Below, piece after piece: positions 44,425 to 54,679 of a stretch of DNA of 64,000 bases. The position numbers and the translations under genes were made by a program. The stretch spans positions 182,164,386 to 182,228,385 of the forward strand of contig OY754327.1 in NCBI GenBank assembly GCA_963573305.1, read 5' to 3'. Within the stretch, counting starts at the first letter, position 1. Every line of letters starts with the position of its first letter. This stretch comes from Pyrrhosoma nymphula (Eukaryota; Arthropoda; Insecta; Odonata; Coenagrionidae). The notes under the pieces were generated by a model. It had not been told where the DNA came from. It saw nothing but the letters and a program-made list of their open reading frames with translations, and ran no database searches.

Positions 44425-45990
44425 AGTAAGAGAAATTCATTGTCGAACAGTAAATGTTTTCAAGAATAATGGAACGGTTACAGGTAGATGCCGTTTCTCT
44501 TCTCGTCGCTTTAGCCTTGTTACCCGTAATTCCGGGCGGTGAGGCGCGCTGCGATTTTCGGCCAATCGTAGGGAAGAATTTCTAGCATGCGGTGCATTAT
44601 GGAGGGAACACCCGTTTCACTGATGAGGCGGACGACCTGCGCAACGCATCGTCCTCATGTATTCTGAGGTTTGCGTTGAAGCTGGAAGAAAGAGTGACAG
44701 TGAAGCACGTGTGACAAGGAACGCTGGTCAGCCTTTGATAGTTGAGTTAAAGTGTAGACTCTTTCATATTTGAGTCGGTTCGTTAAGGTAACTTGCAGTT
44801 AAAATAATTTGTGTTCGCGAAAAAAGAAAATTATGAAGTTAATATTATAAATTTAGTGAAATATTCTTGGTGCACTTTGGAGGTTCAAATTCAATGGCTG
44901 AAATACATGAGGATGGCAGTTAGTAAAAGCGTTTTGCCAATAATGTAGAATTCGAAGCGGAATATGACCAAATTTTAGTGCACGATAATTAGAGCATTGA
45001 TTTGAATTCCACTCTGAAAGGTAACTGCGTATTTATGGCGTAGAACCTCTTCCCATGAGGGCATAAAACTGAAATCAGAATACTTCTAAACTTTTTTAGT
45101 TTTTGAACTCTCTTCTACGCAATCAAAAACCCTTTCCGTTTCATAGTTGTAGCAAGTGAGACTTTTTTAGGTCAATTATATTTTAGAGGTTTTTAACGAG
45201 ATTTTTCACTTTTATTCAAGCTTGAACCTCATCGATGCTGCTAACGGAAAGCTGTTATTGATAAGCTCATGTCATCATTCTCGCCACATTGTCTCGTTCG
45301 TGAAAAAACTGGTGTAAAGCGTGTTGGACTGAGTTGATGAATTTTTCTTGCGATACATAGACGGATTATTTTAGCACCAAAGCATCGACCGTAATCCAAT
45401 CCTGCGTGAAGAAAAAGATCACGTGGGAATTTTTCGGATGATTCATTCCTCTGAACACGTTCCGGAAAGAATTCTCCTCGTCTCCATCCCGTGCGTTCTG
45501 AAAGGATGGCGACAGTGGCTCTCAATGAGGCGTGTCCAATAAAATATTTAAATTACCGTGTATATGTTCCCGAGATACAATTATGATTTTCTTTTTGATA
45601 ATTTTTTTTCTAATGGCGCTAACGTATTGATTCAATAAATTCATTTAATTCGTCATACTCCTTATGCCATCATTAAATCTTTTGTCTGTTGAACACTGAG
45701 GCGCGTAGCTTCAATTTATGTGGCTTCATTTTTGTACATTTTGTCCTCATATTGTGAGAATAATTTCTTTTATTTATTTCTTCGGGTGGCCCCACATCCT
45801 CGAGATTGGTGTTTTTTATTCACATGACCCAGGCTCAGCATGCGGTGAGGAGCCTTTACTGCATTCCTTCGCCTTCAAGCTGCCCACTAAGCTAGAGGAA
45901 GGCACTCTCAATGTAGATCTGTTCCGTCGACATTCAAAATCACAAAGATAAGAGTTAAGGGTTATCGGATCAACAATGATTCTCACTTGA
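44425..45990. other. Non-coding stretch with one unrecognised ORF
   Basis: 44515-44700 is GC-richer and CpG-containing. A 94-codon minus ORF at 45241-45525 has a less biased composition than its surroundings but resembles no family I know. Confidence 0.4.
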
Positions 45991-45993
45991 CAG

Positions 45994-46171
45994 TTTCAAA
46001 AATAAACTTTGTTATATTCCACACCGTATGTATTAAAACTCAACCGGTTTCGACCTTTTCAGGTCATTCTACAGAGGTAAAATTACCTCTTGTGAATGAC
46101 CTGAAAAGGTCGAAACCGGTTGAGTTTTAATAAATACGGTGTGGATTATAACAAAGTTTATTTTTGAAAAT
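45994..46171. repeat. Near-perfect palindrome D, foldback with GAAAC-type arms
   Basis: About 88 bp on each side of a centre near 46081 are complementary with very few mismatches, and the innermost AGAGGTAA/TTACCTCT also pairs. Reading outward on the plus strand: a decayed first box (CTTGTGAA), T, GACC (46098-46101), TGAAAA, GGTC (46108-46111), GAAA (46112-46115), CCGGTTGAG and AATAAA (46129-46134). Stem II and GAAA sit exactly as in foldbacks B and C although sequences differ. The CTGATGA box is not preserved, so this arm would not be an active hammerhead. Confidence 0.65.
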
Positions 46172-46174
46172 ATA

Positions 46175-47820
46175 ATGTCTTCATTCCACGAAGTGAACTC
46201 GCGAACCATTGATTTGATTCTCACTTGGTTCTTTTCAGAGCTTGTGTTTTGATTCTCACTAGGAATGTCCTTTATAAGTTTGTTTCCTTAAGTGCATAGG
46301 TGTGAATTAGGCAAAGTATATGTCTATCAAGAGAGCTTGCTCGAAAATGTACTTTTAAAATTTTACATGGCAATACTCCACTTCCGAAGAGTTTTTCAGG
46401 CAAGGTAGTCTTACGCAAAAGAGATATTTTTATTAGATTCGTGCGCTGATGATGTAACAATAGAATAAGATAAATGGAGTGGTGAATGCTAGAGCGATTC
46501 CAACATTCTGTTACAGATCAATCGTAGAGAGGCAGATCATCTTGTGATCAGTGAAAGTGAATCCGATGCAAGTGCAGTACAGCCGAAGAAGATATTACTT
46601 CAGGAAATTCTATCACATGAGAAAAAATATATTTTGGGAGAACTTTTGAACAATTATTTAGCCAACATGGACTGAAATGAGCTCCTGAAAGTTGGGCACG
46701 AATCACGGATATCCTCTTGGGCTATAGTTGTTGAGTTGAATGCTGAAATGTGAATTTTGAATGTCGTACACTCTATCCTATCTTTATTACTACAAAAACT
46801 AAACAAATATTATGGGTCACCTAATGTATCTATTGCTGTAATGTAAAGGTTTTTTTGCAGTATTGGTACTCATGGGTCAAGTTCGGGAGATAATATAAAT
46901 TGCCTTTTCGGAAGGACAGTTGAGAGGGTCCCTCGTACAGTTTTCGGAAATACGAGTTACTGATTCATTTTTTATGCTTAGACTTAATTCTTCGAAGCAA
47001 ACGTATTTTATTTACTATTACATTTATTATGGTCTTTTTTATTGTATGATAACTGTAATTTTTATCAAATAATGACTTATATTTAGCTATTCTTCGTTTA
47101 ATAATGGATTTACTTCGGATTCATATGGCTAAATGTTAGAAAAATTTGGGAGCCTCATTTTTTGCAAAAACTTCGCCTTTATAATAAAAAATGGGTTTAT
47201 CATACTCCATGATTATTCGTAGGGAGCAAATATCTGCTGTGGGTAGCTAAGTGAAACAAATGGTTGCAACATGTGCTACTGTACTAAGTTAGCAGGTGTA
47301 CATCGTTTAAAAATCCATAGCCGCATGAAGAGTCAAGCTGTCACCGTGGTTTTTATATATAGCCTTGTTCTGTACAGACGATCCCGATACTTGCAAGACC
47401 CCAATCACCGAAATGAATCGTAGTTAAATTCAATGATCTTCGGATAAGTTCATATTACTCTGGCTTGAGATTCATTGTATCATATTTATTAAATTGTCTC
47501 TCATACGTCATTTCGTGAACATGTGTCGCATAATCTTGAAAATTAATGGTGTAGTCGAAGCATAAATAATATTCGGTTTTTATAAAAAGACGGAATGAAA
47601 GCATTTTGTATTTTTATTTTATACTATATCCTCACTATTTTCCGTCAAACGTAAGTAACTTTCAATAACTATTTTTAAAAAATATTTGCCCGTGTTTTTT
47701 TTTGGAAATTTAAGTTTACTTTGTATTTATCTGCCGTGGTAATTTCCTTGAGGTTATTCAGAGGGTGGATTTTTTACAAGAGATTGACTTTCACTGAAGA
47801 AGAAATCAAATATTTGAAGC
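46175..47820. other. AT-rich non-coding stretch
   Basis: No supportable feature. Confidence 0.4.
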
Positions 47821-47824
47821 CGAT

Positions 47825-47962
47825 AGCCAGTTCCTTCCTCTGTTGTCTATAGTGATACCCTTCGATATTGGCATTAGGCGGATTCAGTTGAAGGCGGAGC
47901 CAGTTCCTTCCTCTGTGGTCTATAGTGATACCCTTCGATATTGGCATTAGGTGGATTCAGTT
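47825..47962. repeat. Two-unit tandem duplication, 73-bp period
   Basis: Bases 47825-47889 recur at 47898-47962 with two single-base differences (TTGT/TGGT and GGCG/GGTG). An 8-bp spacer separates the two 65-bp copies. It looks like a young local duplication. Confidence 0.9.
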
Positions 47963-48590
47963 TACTTCGTTCTAAATCATCCAGAATTTTTAAATTAACT
48001 TATTTCCTTAATTAAAAATTGCGAACCCCATTATGCCACGAATAATCTGCGCTTTTAATAAGCTACTGCACCCGCATAAAGTACCTAAAGAAAATTATTC
48101 TTAATACTTAAAAATTAATTCTCCAAAGTACGAGCATCATTTACATGATTCAAATTTACTTTTTGCTGCAGTAAGTGTATATCACGCCTCTTCATTCACT
48201 CTAATTCATATTTTAAAACTCTTGTTTTTAAATTAGCAAATGAGCCACGAGAAAGGCAAGCAGTCACTTGCGTACTTATGGAAGAATCCTATTCACTTAA
48301 TATCTTTTTCCAGAGAATTTAATTAACTTCAAGACTTTAAACTTCTTTAATTAATCATCTTCGTTTTTTAAAGGCGCTGGTGAAATTGATGGGTGAAATT
48401 TAATAACCTAAACTAAACCGCTGAGAACACGATTGCGATTGCTTTCTTTTTTTACTTCCCACTTCTTCGACCAACTAATTCACGGAACAGACCTTTTTTT
48501 TTAACTACTCAAACAGATGTAGGTGCCTTGGTTATTACCTTTTTTTAAATGCCCGCACTTGCGTAATTCGTCCTGTTGTGTTGGATGGTG
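47963..48590. other. AT-rich non-coding stretch
   Basis: No supportable feature. Confidence 0.4.
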
Positions 48591-48594
48591 GCAA

Positions 48595-48900
48595 TTTGGG
48601 CGAATGATGGCCCTCCACTGGAGTCTGCCCCTTCGCCCTCTCCCCCTCCCTCTTAATCTCCGCCCCGGAGTCGTTTCTTTGCCCCTTGAAAACACCTCTC
48701 CAGGAACTCCTCCAGCCCCCCCTCTCTCCTTCTCCCCGTCCCCCCCTCCGCACCACAACTTTAACCCCTCGATTCGCATCCATCTCCCCCACCTCTCGCT
48801 CCCCCTCCTATCCTCCCTTCTCCCCTTCTCCCCCACCAATCCCCCCCACATGTTTCTCCCTTCACAACAGTTAACGATCATTTCCCTCACACCCTGACAC
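48595..48900. repeat. C/T-rich tract
   Basis: Plus strand almost pure pyrimidine with CCCTCC and CCCCC runs. Open frames in it are Pro/Ser-rich artefacts. Confidence 0.65.
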
Positions 48901-50575
48901 CCTTTTCACGGACACCTTAAGGCCCCAATCAGTCGCCCGCACATATCTTTGGCCATCTCTCTTGCTTCTGCATTTTGTTTCCTTTACTTAAATTTCTCAT
49001 TTGCCAGTTTTTTTTACCGCCGTAATCCACCCTTCCTCTCTTTGATTACAAAATTTGTTTTTCTGCCCATTTGGATTCTGCGTAGCCCTCCGTTCTCTAC
49101 TAATATTATTAGCGATGATTCACTTTGAAAACAGCTGATTAATACAAACCTATTCTTATAATTTTACAAGTAATTATTGGAAGAAAAATCTAGTTCCAAA
49201 AACTCATTTTCGTATCGCATAGCCTACTTTATATTAGTGGTTTCAGTGTTTCCAGAATTTCTTCTTTAAGCCTTTGTTGTCCATTGCAAGCTCTTCTTGT
49301 TTAACCATTTGATATTTATATGTTGCACAACTTATTTGCAATATTCGTGTTATTTTTATCAATGAGACCTGAGAACTATACTAAATATTTTATTTTTCTC
49401 TTCAAAAAAATATAATGATTTAGAATGCATTGTTAGGAACCGATTTGAAACATTAGTATGTAGATCCGGTGAAAATTCTCTTAATTCGCGTGGATTGACA
49501 TGTTTCTAAAGTAAATCTTGTTTAACTACAAGTGTTGCCAATACGAAATCAAATCCGTGTTTCCGCGAGAGTATATCGAGGGATTGAGGATAACTGATCT
49601 AATAGTTTTGTGGAATTTCCTATTTTACATCAGCAATCCTAGCTGTTTCTCAAAAACTTTTTTCCAAGGACCTCTTTCGTAGCATCAGCAAATTTCTTTC
49701 ATTCTTATATTTTTTAATCTTCCAAATTTTTTAAATACTGAGGGCTGACATATGAAATAGGATATTGAAAACTATATGTCCTCCCATCGTAAGAGAAGAA
49801 TTTAATTAAAGCGCAATCGTTCATTAGATACCATTGCATAGCTGAAACCGCATTAGAGAAGAAGAAATGGGGAAAGTTAAATTTTGACTCTTGAGTGTCA
49901 GTTTGGATTTAAAATGTCTGTTAACCTTTATTGATATTTAGGTTTGCTATATGCTATATTTAGGTTTCAGATTTCACATGTTGACTGTTTGTACGCCAAT
50001 ATCAACTTCTTTTTGGTTTGGTACTAAGCTTCATATTTCCTACTATGGATTACTAAGGCACTTAATTATTTTTAACTGATGACTTTTAAATTAACATTAA
50101 TGGTATTAGGTTATTAAAGACAATTCTAACGCATATCCATGGCAACATTCATCAATTTATGTTTCCTTAATGTATGGCAAATAAAGTGTAAATATATGCA
50201 AAGGAGTTTGAATTTAATAGTTTGCAATTAAATTTATTCTATGCGTTTTAACCTTTTAGAACTCCCTCAGTGTACTCATAAAAAGCGATTAAAGAAATGT
50301 GAGAACATAACATTAAATGAAATATGAAACCTAAGTAAGAAGACAATTTATTATGATTGGTATTAATATGGCATTATGTCATCAAAATAATATTGTAGTT
50401 TTCAGAATATTTGTAATGGATGGATGTCACATTGAACTATCACAAATCGGTATAAGCTCCATGGTGGCAGGGTAGTGAATTGATGAAATCCAGAAGAACT
50501 GAACTTGCACAATGAAGTGACTATCTTTAATACACTGGCGCAAAATGCCTGCGCATCAAGATAATACTGGGGGTT
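48901..50575. other. AT-rich non-coding stretch
   Basis: No supportable feature. Confidence 0.4.
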
Positions 50576-50594
50576 TTAGTTTGTCGAGAGCCCC

Positions 50595-50860
50595 TTAGAG
50601 CAAGACCACCACCGGTGGCGATGAGCGGCGCACAGGGACGGGTGGGATCGCACATCGATCATTTTCAATCAAATCGCTGCTCTCTCGCGAGGAAAGTTAA
50701 ATGGCGCTCCCCTGCTCCGTCTTCGGCAGCTATTCGAGGGAGAGAGAAATATTTCTCTCCTCGGATGGCGAATTATTTCTTCCTGTTTTCCTTTTGGCGT
50801 CCCTCTTCCCTTATTTCGGCCATTGTTGCTCCCCGTCTTTTCTTCGGCCTTCGGCCCTCC
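50595..50860. promoter_or_regulatory. CpG-containing block at the left edge of a pyrimidine island
   Basis: Balanced, CpG-containing sequence (CCACCGGTGGCGATGAGCGG; CACATCGATCATTTTC) before the C/T tract at 50.87 kb. It is a candidate promoter-proximal or enhancer block with no decisive motif. Confidence 0.25.
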
Positions 50861-50864
50861 CGGC

Positions 50865-51850
50865 GCGTCCAACCACCCACCACCTCCCTCCCTCCTTCAA
50901 CCCCCCCTGTCTTTTCACCCTCCGCGCTGCAGTCTTGCTCTTCCCCGCGCGCGCTTTCATTTCGTCTCATTAGGAGGCACCCTCCTCCTTCTTCTAATTC
51001 CCTCTCCTCCTACTCCACCTCCCGTTCTTTAACTCCGCTCACCTTTTCTTCGCCCTCAGAGCCCTCTTCCTACCTCCCCACCCCTTCTAAGGCACCCTCG
51101 TCCTTCGTCCCCGTTCCCTACCTTCACCTCCCTCCCTCCCCCGCCCCCTTATCCGAGCCGCAACCAGCAAGCACCTCCCCCTCCGCCCCTCAATGGATAT
51201 CTCTCTCACCCCCCCCCCTCGCTCAACCATCCCCTCAACCCTCCTCCCTCTCCACACTCTACAACCTCTTCTCCACAACCTCTCCTCCGGCGCCGCATCA
51301 AAATTCTCATCAACATTCCAGGCCGTCCCTAACCCACACACCCCTCTCCCCTTCGCCCTACCCCCTTTCCCAGAGACCCCGGCCCCTCTAATTTCCTTAT
51401 CCTCCTCCTCCCGCCCCCTCCATCTCCCATTCCTCTCCTCCTCTGTCACCCCCGCGCTGAACCTTCTCCCAAGTTCTCCTTCCCGCGGTCTGTATATCCT
51501 GACTCTAATTATCCTGAGCGCACCCCTCGCCTCTCCCTCACTCAATCTTCCCATTTCCGTCCCTCCCTCCTTATATATGCGACTCCTTCTCACCCTTCCG
51601 TCTTAATACAGTTCTCCCCCAAATCCTTACCCCCCCTCCTCCTTGCAACCTCTTCTCCATCTACCTCCCCCACCCCCCGCAGTATCTCACGTATAAACGC
51701 GTAATCAGGGCCTCTTTTCCTCTCTTCTCCGCTTTTCCTTTGCCAGTTCCCTCCCACCACCCACCCACCCCCTCCTCGTCCCCCTTCCACACCCAACCCT
51801 TTTATTCTGCAATGCATTCTCCATTTCGGGGGGGGGGAGGAGGAGAAGGC
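50865..51850. repeat. 1-kb C/T-rich island
   Basis: Plus strand nearly all pyrimidine with CCCTCC repeats, ending at a short G-rich run (51827-51846). The 258-codon plus frame is Ser/Pro/Leu low complexity. It is the mirror image, by strand, of the purine island at 11.34-12.59 kb. Confidence 0.65.
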
Positions 51851-52600
51851 AACAGTCACTAGCAGCTATTATCCCACTCTGTGTTCCCTCTAACCCCCTA
51901 TCCTCTCCTCCTTTTGTTCCCCGCTCGCGTTCCTCTAATTGTGCTCCGCCCCCGTATCACGAGAGCACAATCGCACGGCCTATCGATGGCTCCTGAGCCT
52001 GCGCGATCTGTTCCTCGCGTTTATAAATGAAAGAAGCGAGAGAGGAAGAAAGAGAGGAAATACAAGCAGACCTTCCCTCGTTTCACCTTCCGATCTCCCG
52101 CCATCGTCTCGCAATGTTATTTTCGTTTCGCTCCCCCCGAGCGCCGGTCGCTAATGTGCATTCATTTGTCTCAGAGCACGGGGGACTGAGCACTTTTTTC
52201 TTCATCGGGACCTGCAAGATGAGGGGAAGGGGATGAGAGGAGAGGAAGGAAAGAAGGGAATGGGAGACGCGTAGGTGCTCGAGCTAATTTCCCATTGACG
52301 CTCAACTGCTCCCTGATTCCTCCTCTTTGCATTGCTTGCCTCCGCGCCCTTGTTTCCCTGTCAAATGCTGCCCCGGGATGATTTCTGCACTCTTCCCCTT
52401 CACCCTCAACAACACTTCGTCATGAAGCGAAGAGGGGGGCGAGAGGGGGCACTGGGAACACAATTTGCGATCTCGAGCGAATCGAGGGATGACAACCTCA
52501 CTGATGCTGTTTTGATATGGCGAGGGCCGAGCCCTTCAGAATCTGCTCCTAGAGCAGCAACTACTCTAGTTTGCTGTGGAGATGGTTTTTTCATTCTATG
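51851..52600. other. Mixed, partly CpG-containing non-coding stretch
   Basis: GA-rich 52025-52060 and 52215-52265; CpG-containing 51935-52015. No recognisable coding sequence. Confidence 0.35.
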
Positions 52601-52626
52601 TCAAAATAATTCAGCTTCTGGAGGAG

Positions 52627-52886
52627 ATTAGGAGGAGGAATAGAAGGTGGCTGGAAGATGTAACGAGGGGCGAAAGCCTGCTGCAGGTCATGATAGAGGG
52701 GCGTATGTTGGTTAAGCGGGGAAACGGAAGGAAGAGAATGGGTGGCATGAAGTGAGTTAGGACGTATGCTGAGATGTAGAAAGAAATATTTTGGGTAGAT
52801 GAAGGTCTGCGCGTGTAAAAATCTAGAGGATGTGTACATTCTTCCCAATATACCTGCATTAACCGGCAAACTACCTTAGTAATAAT
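52627..52886 (+). pseudogene. Decayed non-LTR retrotransposon C-terminus, family 2
   Basis: One plus frame with three stops reads RRWLEDVTRGESLLQVMIEG, then RMLVKRGNGRKRMGGM, then VRTYAEM and finally RGCVHSSQYTCI. This is the order of the conserved tail of arthropod LINE reverse transcriptases ('RRxRWLGxxLR..LL..VIEGRMxGKRGRGRxRxxMLD..', 'YxEMKR.AEDR..WR'). It lies after the catalytic domain, contributes no enzymatic motif by itself, and here is dead. A different family's tail follows 300 bp downstream. Confidence 0.7.
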
Positions 52887-52889
52887 TAT

Positions 52890-53180
52890 AATTCAGTTCT
52901 ATATTGTATAACAGTTCAATTTATAGTTGACTCTATAAGTCGTCGGAAAACCTGGGAGTCATTTATGAGGCGATTAGTTTGGTAGTAATTGCTTACTCGG
53001 GGGATGGTTGGTTCGGTGTCGTAAATCTTGACGAAAGGTCGAGATCTTGATCGAGTCTCAGGGGTAATCATATGTGGCCAAGCCCGAGATTGAGGGGGAA
53101 TCTCGCCGAAATGTGTCAATGACCAATTTTACGAAACTCGGTTGCTGTCGAGAGATCAATAATTTTAAAATTTAAATCCT
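52890..53180. other. Short non-coding interval between two retrotransposon relics
   Basis: 53010-53120 is GC-richer with an open minus frame (67 codons) of unknown nature. Confidence 0.35.
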
Positions 53181-53189
53181 GAAATTTCT

Positions 53190-53465
53190 TATGCATGTTT
53201 CTTCATATGGAGCAAAATCAGAAACACAACGTCCAGATGGATAGACCACACTTTGAGACACCACAGCTATTTTGTAAGGAAAGTAATAGGAGGGAAAATA
53301 GAAGGGAAAGATCCTCGAGGAAGACTTGGGGACGAATACGTAGGCCAGGTGAAACAGAAGAGCTAATTGTAAGAGGACAAGAAGGAGTGAGCAGGAGAAA
53401 GGGTGGAATGGAGGGCTGCAGTCAAGCAATCTTAGGATTGAATGAACAATGATGATGATTTCAGA
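53190..53465 (+). pseudogene. Decayed non-LTR retrotransposon C-terminus, family 3, with ATG tail
   Basis: The frame reads RNTTSRWIDHTLRHHSYFVR, then VIGGKIEGKDPRGRLGDEYV, GQVKQKS, and after stops AGERVEWRAAVKQS, ending in M-N-N-D-D-D. This is the C-terminus of a LINE reverse transcriptase ('WIGHxLRH...VIEGKIEGKRxRGRxRxxYVxQV', 'AxEREEWRAAVxQS'). The terminal ATGATGATG (53450-53459) is the usual 3' repeat of that family. Several stops show it is long dead. Confidence 0.75.
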
Positions 53466-53955
53466 AAGGGGGTAGTTGAAAATCTTGGAAATATTTGAAA
53501 GTGTGATAATTTAATAACAATTTTTGAGATGAAAATATTTCAGTATTTTCAAAATAATATTGAATTTTAGGCTTGAATTGATTGTATTGAATAGGTTGAA
53601 TTGTACATAATACATACATTTGAAAAAAAAACCTTCGGGATGCTTTCTTTTGGGAAAATACAATATGTTCACTGTCTAACAACCTATATACGCAAAGTTT
53701 AAAGCAATTAAAAAAATTAAGAATAAAAGCTGAAATTACCTTGGTTTGGCATTTTTACCGTCATGTGGTATATTATATTAGTTCTTTCCATATTATTATA
53801 CATTTATAATATTCACGTAAATTAACAAGTAAGGTATTAGCAACAAAATCATTGGATAACATTGTCATAAATTCTCATTTTATTAGTCATTGATGTGCAA
53901 AAACTTATACCTTATGGTTATTTGGACTCAAAATATTTCGAAATACAATTTTATC
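53466..53955. other. AT-rich non-coding stretch
   Basis: No supportable feature. Confidence 0.4.
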
Positions 53956-53969
53956 TGGTTCCTCTTTAG

Positions 53970-54090
53970 ACGCCCACTATCGATCAATCGACCTTTAAAA
54001 ATGCCGCCGTCCACGGACCGAGAAACATTTTGCGAGCTCTCCCGCCATTAACGAAATGGAACTTGCGAAAACTCCCCCAGCTGAAATCAT
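53970..54090. promoter_or_regulatory. Candidate conserved non-coding block
   Basis: CGATCAATCGACC, CGCCATTAACGAAATGGAAC and GCTGAAATCATCCCATAAC stand out against AT-rich DNA on the left. Homeodomain-like TTAA/ATTA cores are present. Evidence is compositional only. Confidence 0.22.
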
Positions 54091-54674
54091 CCCATAACTA
54101 AATAATAAGCTTTGGCCACGTAGGTATATGTACGGGGGGAGCAAGGGAAGGTTTTCGTGGTTAACCTCAAGGAATCTTCCCCACGGCCGTGGGCATAGCT
54201 TAGCTCCGGTTGCGTTCCTTTTCTTAGGGGGCCGCCTCGTCCTTCCTTAGGGGAGGAAGCTGTGAAGGGGAGGGAAGGACTGAGGGCTCTTCCGGATTGC
54301 AACCGCGGGCAATCTCGGGCTTTTGGTCCGGGGATTACGTCTTCATTTGCCCCTTCTTCGCTGCTCGTCTTTGCCCCTCTCGCCCTCTTAGGCACTGGTC
54401 CTTCCGCTGCGCTTTGCACCACTTACCACCCCGCCCAAACCTCCTTAGGCCTTTCTTATCCCCCCTCCTTTACCATTCCTTCCCTAACACAAACTCTTAT
54501 CCGTCTACTTCCTTCAGTGCCCGAAAGAACCTTTCTAATCCTTATCCCCGCCGCATACCGTCTTACCATTTCTAAATAATGATAAGTCCTCCCGGATTTC
54601 TCGGTCGGTCTCCAAGACCGACCAAACCTGAGGGAAGCTGAAAATGATTTCTTCCTCTTTTTTCCTGTGTCCAC
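54087..54674 (-). pseudogene. Unidentified coding relic on the minus strand, two blocks in one frame
   Basis: Two minus-strand ORFs (54456-54674 and 54087-54422) lie in the same reading frame and are separated by only 11 codons containing two stops, so one frame of about 196 codons is nearly open. The first block includes RRYAAGIRIRKVLSGTEGSR and RRIRVCVREGMVKEGG; the second includes PVPKRARGAKTSSEEGANED and SPSLPFTASSP. The charged, Ser/Pro-rich style resembles ORF1 of some non-LTR retrotransposons, but I do not recognise a domain. The composition is GC-rich and differs from both flanks, which fits an inserted element. It could also be non-coding GC-rich sequence. Confidence 0.35.
54603..54623. 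repeat. 9-bp hairpin with 3-nt loop
   Basis: GGTCGGTCT (54603-54611) pairs exactly with AGACCGACC (54615-54623). It lies inside the unidentified minus-strand coding relic. Confidence 0.75.
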
Positions 54675-54679
54675 TCTAC

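Noticed and set aside
44615..44665. CTGATGAGG followed by GGACGA and TCGTCC, hammerhead-like at first sight
   Set aside because: No GAAA after the putative stem II and no matching stem I; the only pairing is a simple imperfect hairpin.
45241..45525. 94-codon minus-strand ORF as a transposase fragment
   Set aside because: No catalytic or DNA-binding motif of a known transposase family could be seen, so no function is assigned.
46443..46475. GTGCGCTGATGATG
   Set aside because: Contains CTGATGA but no stem II and no GAAA in the right place.
50615..51391. 258-codon plus-strand ORF
   Set aside because: Ser/Pro/Leu low complexity across the C/T island.
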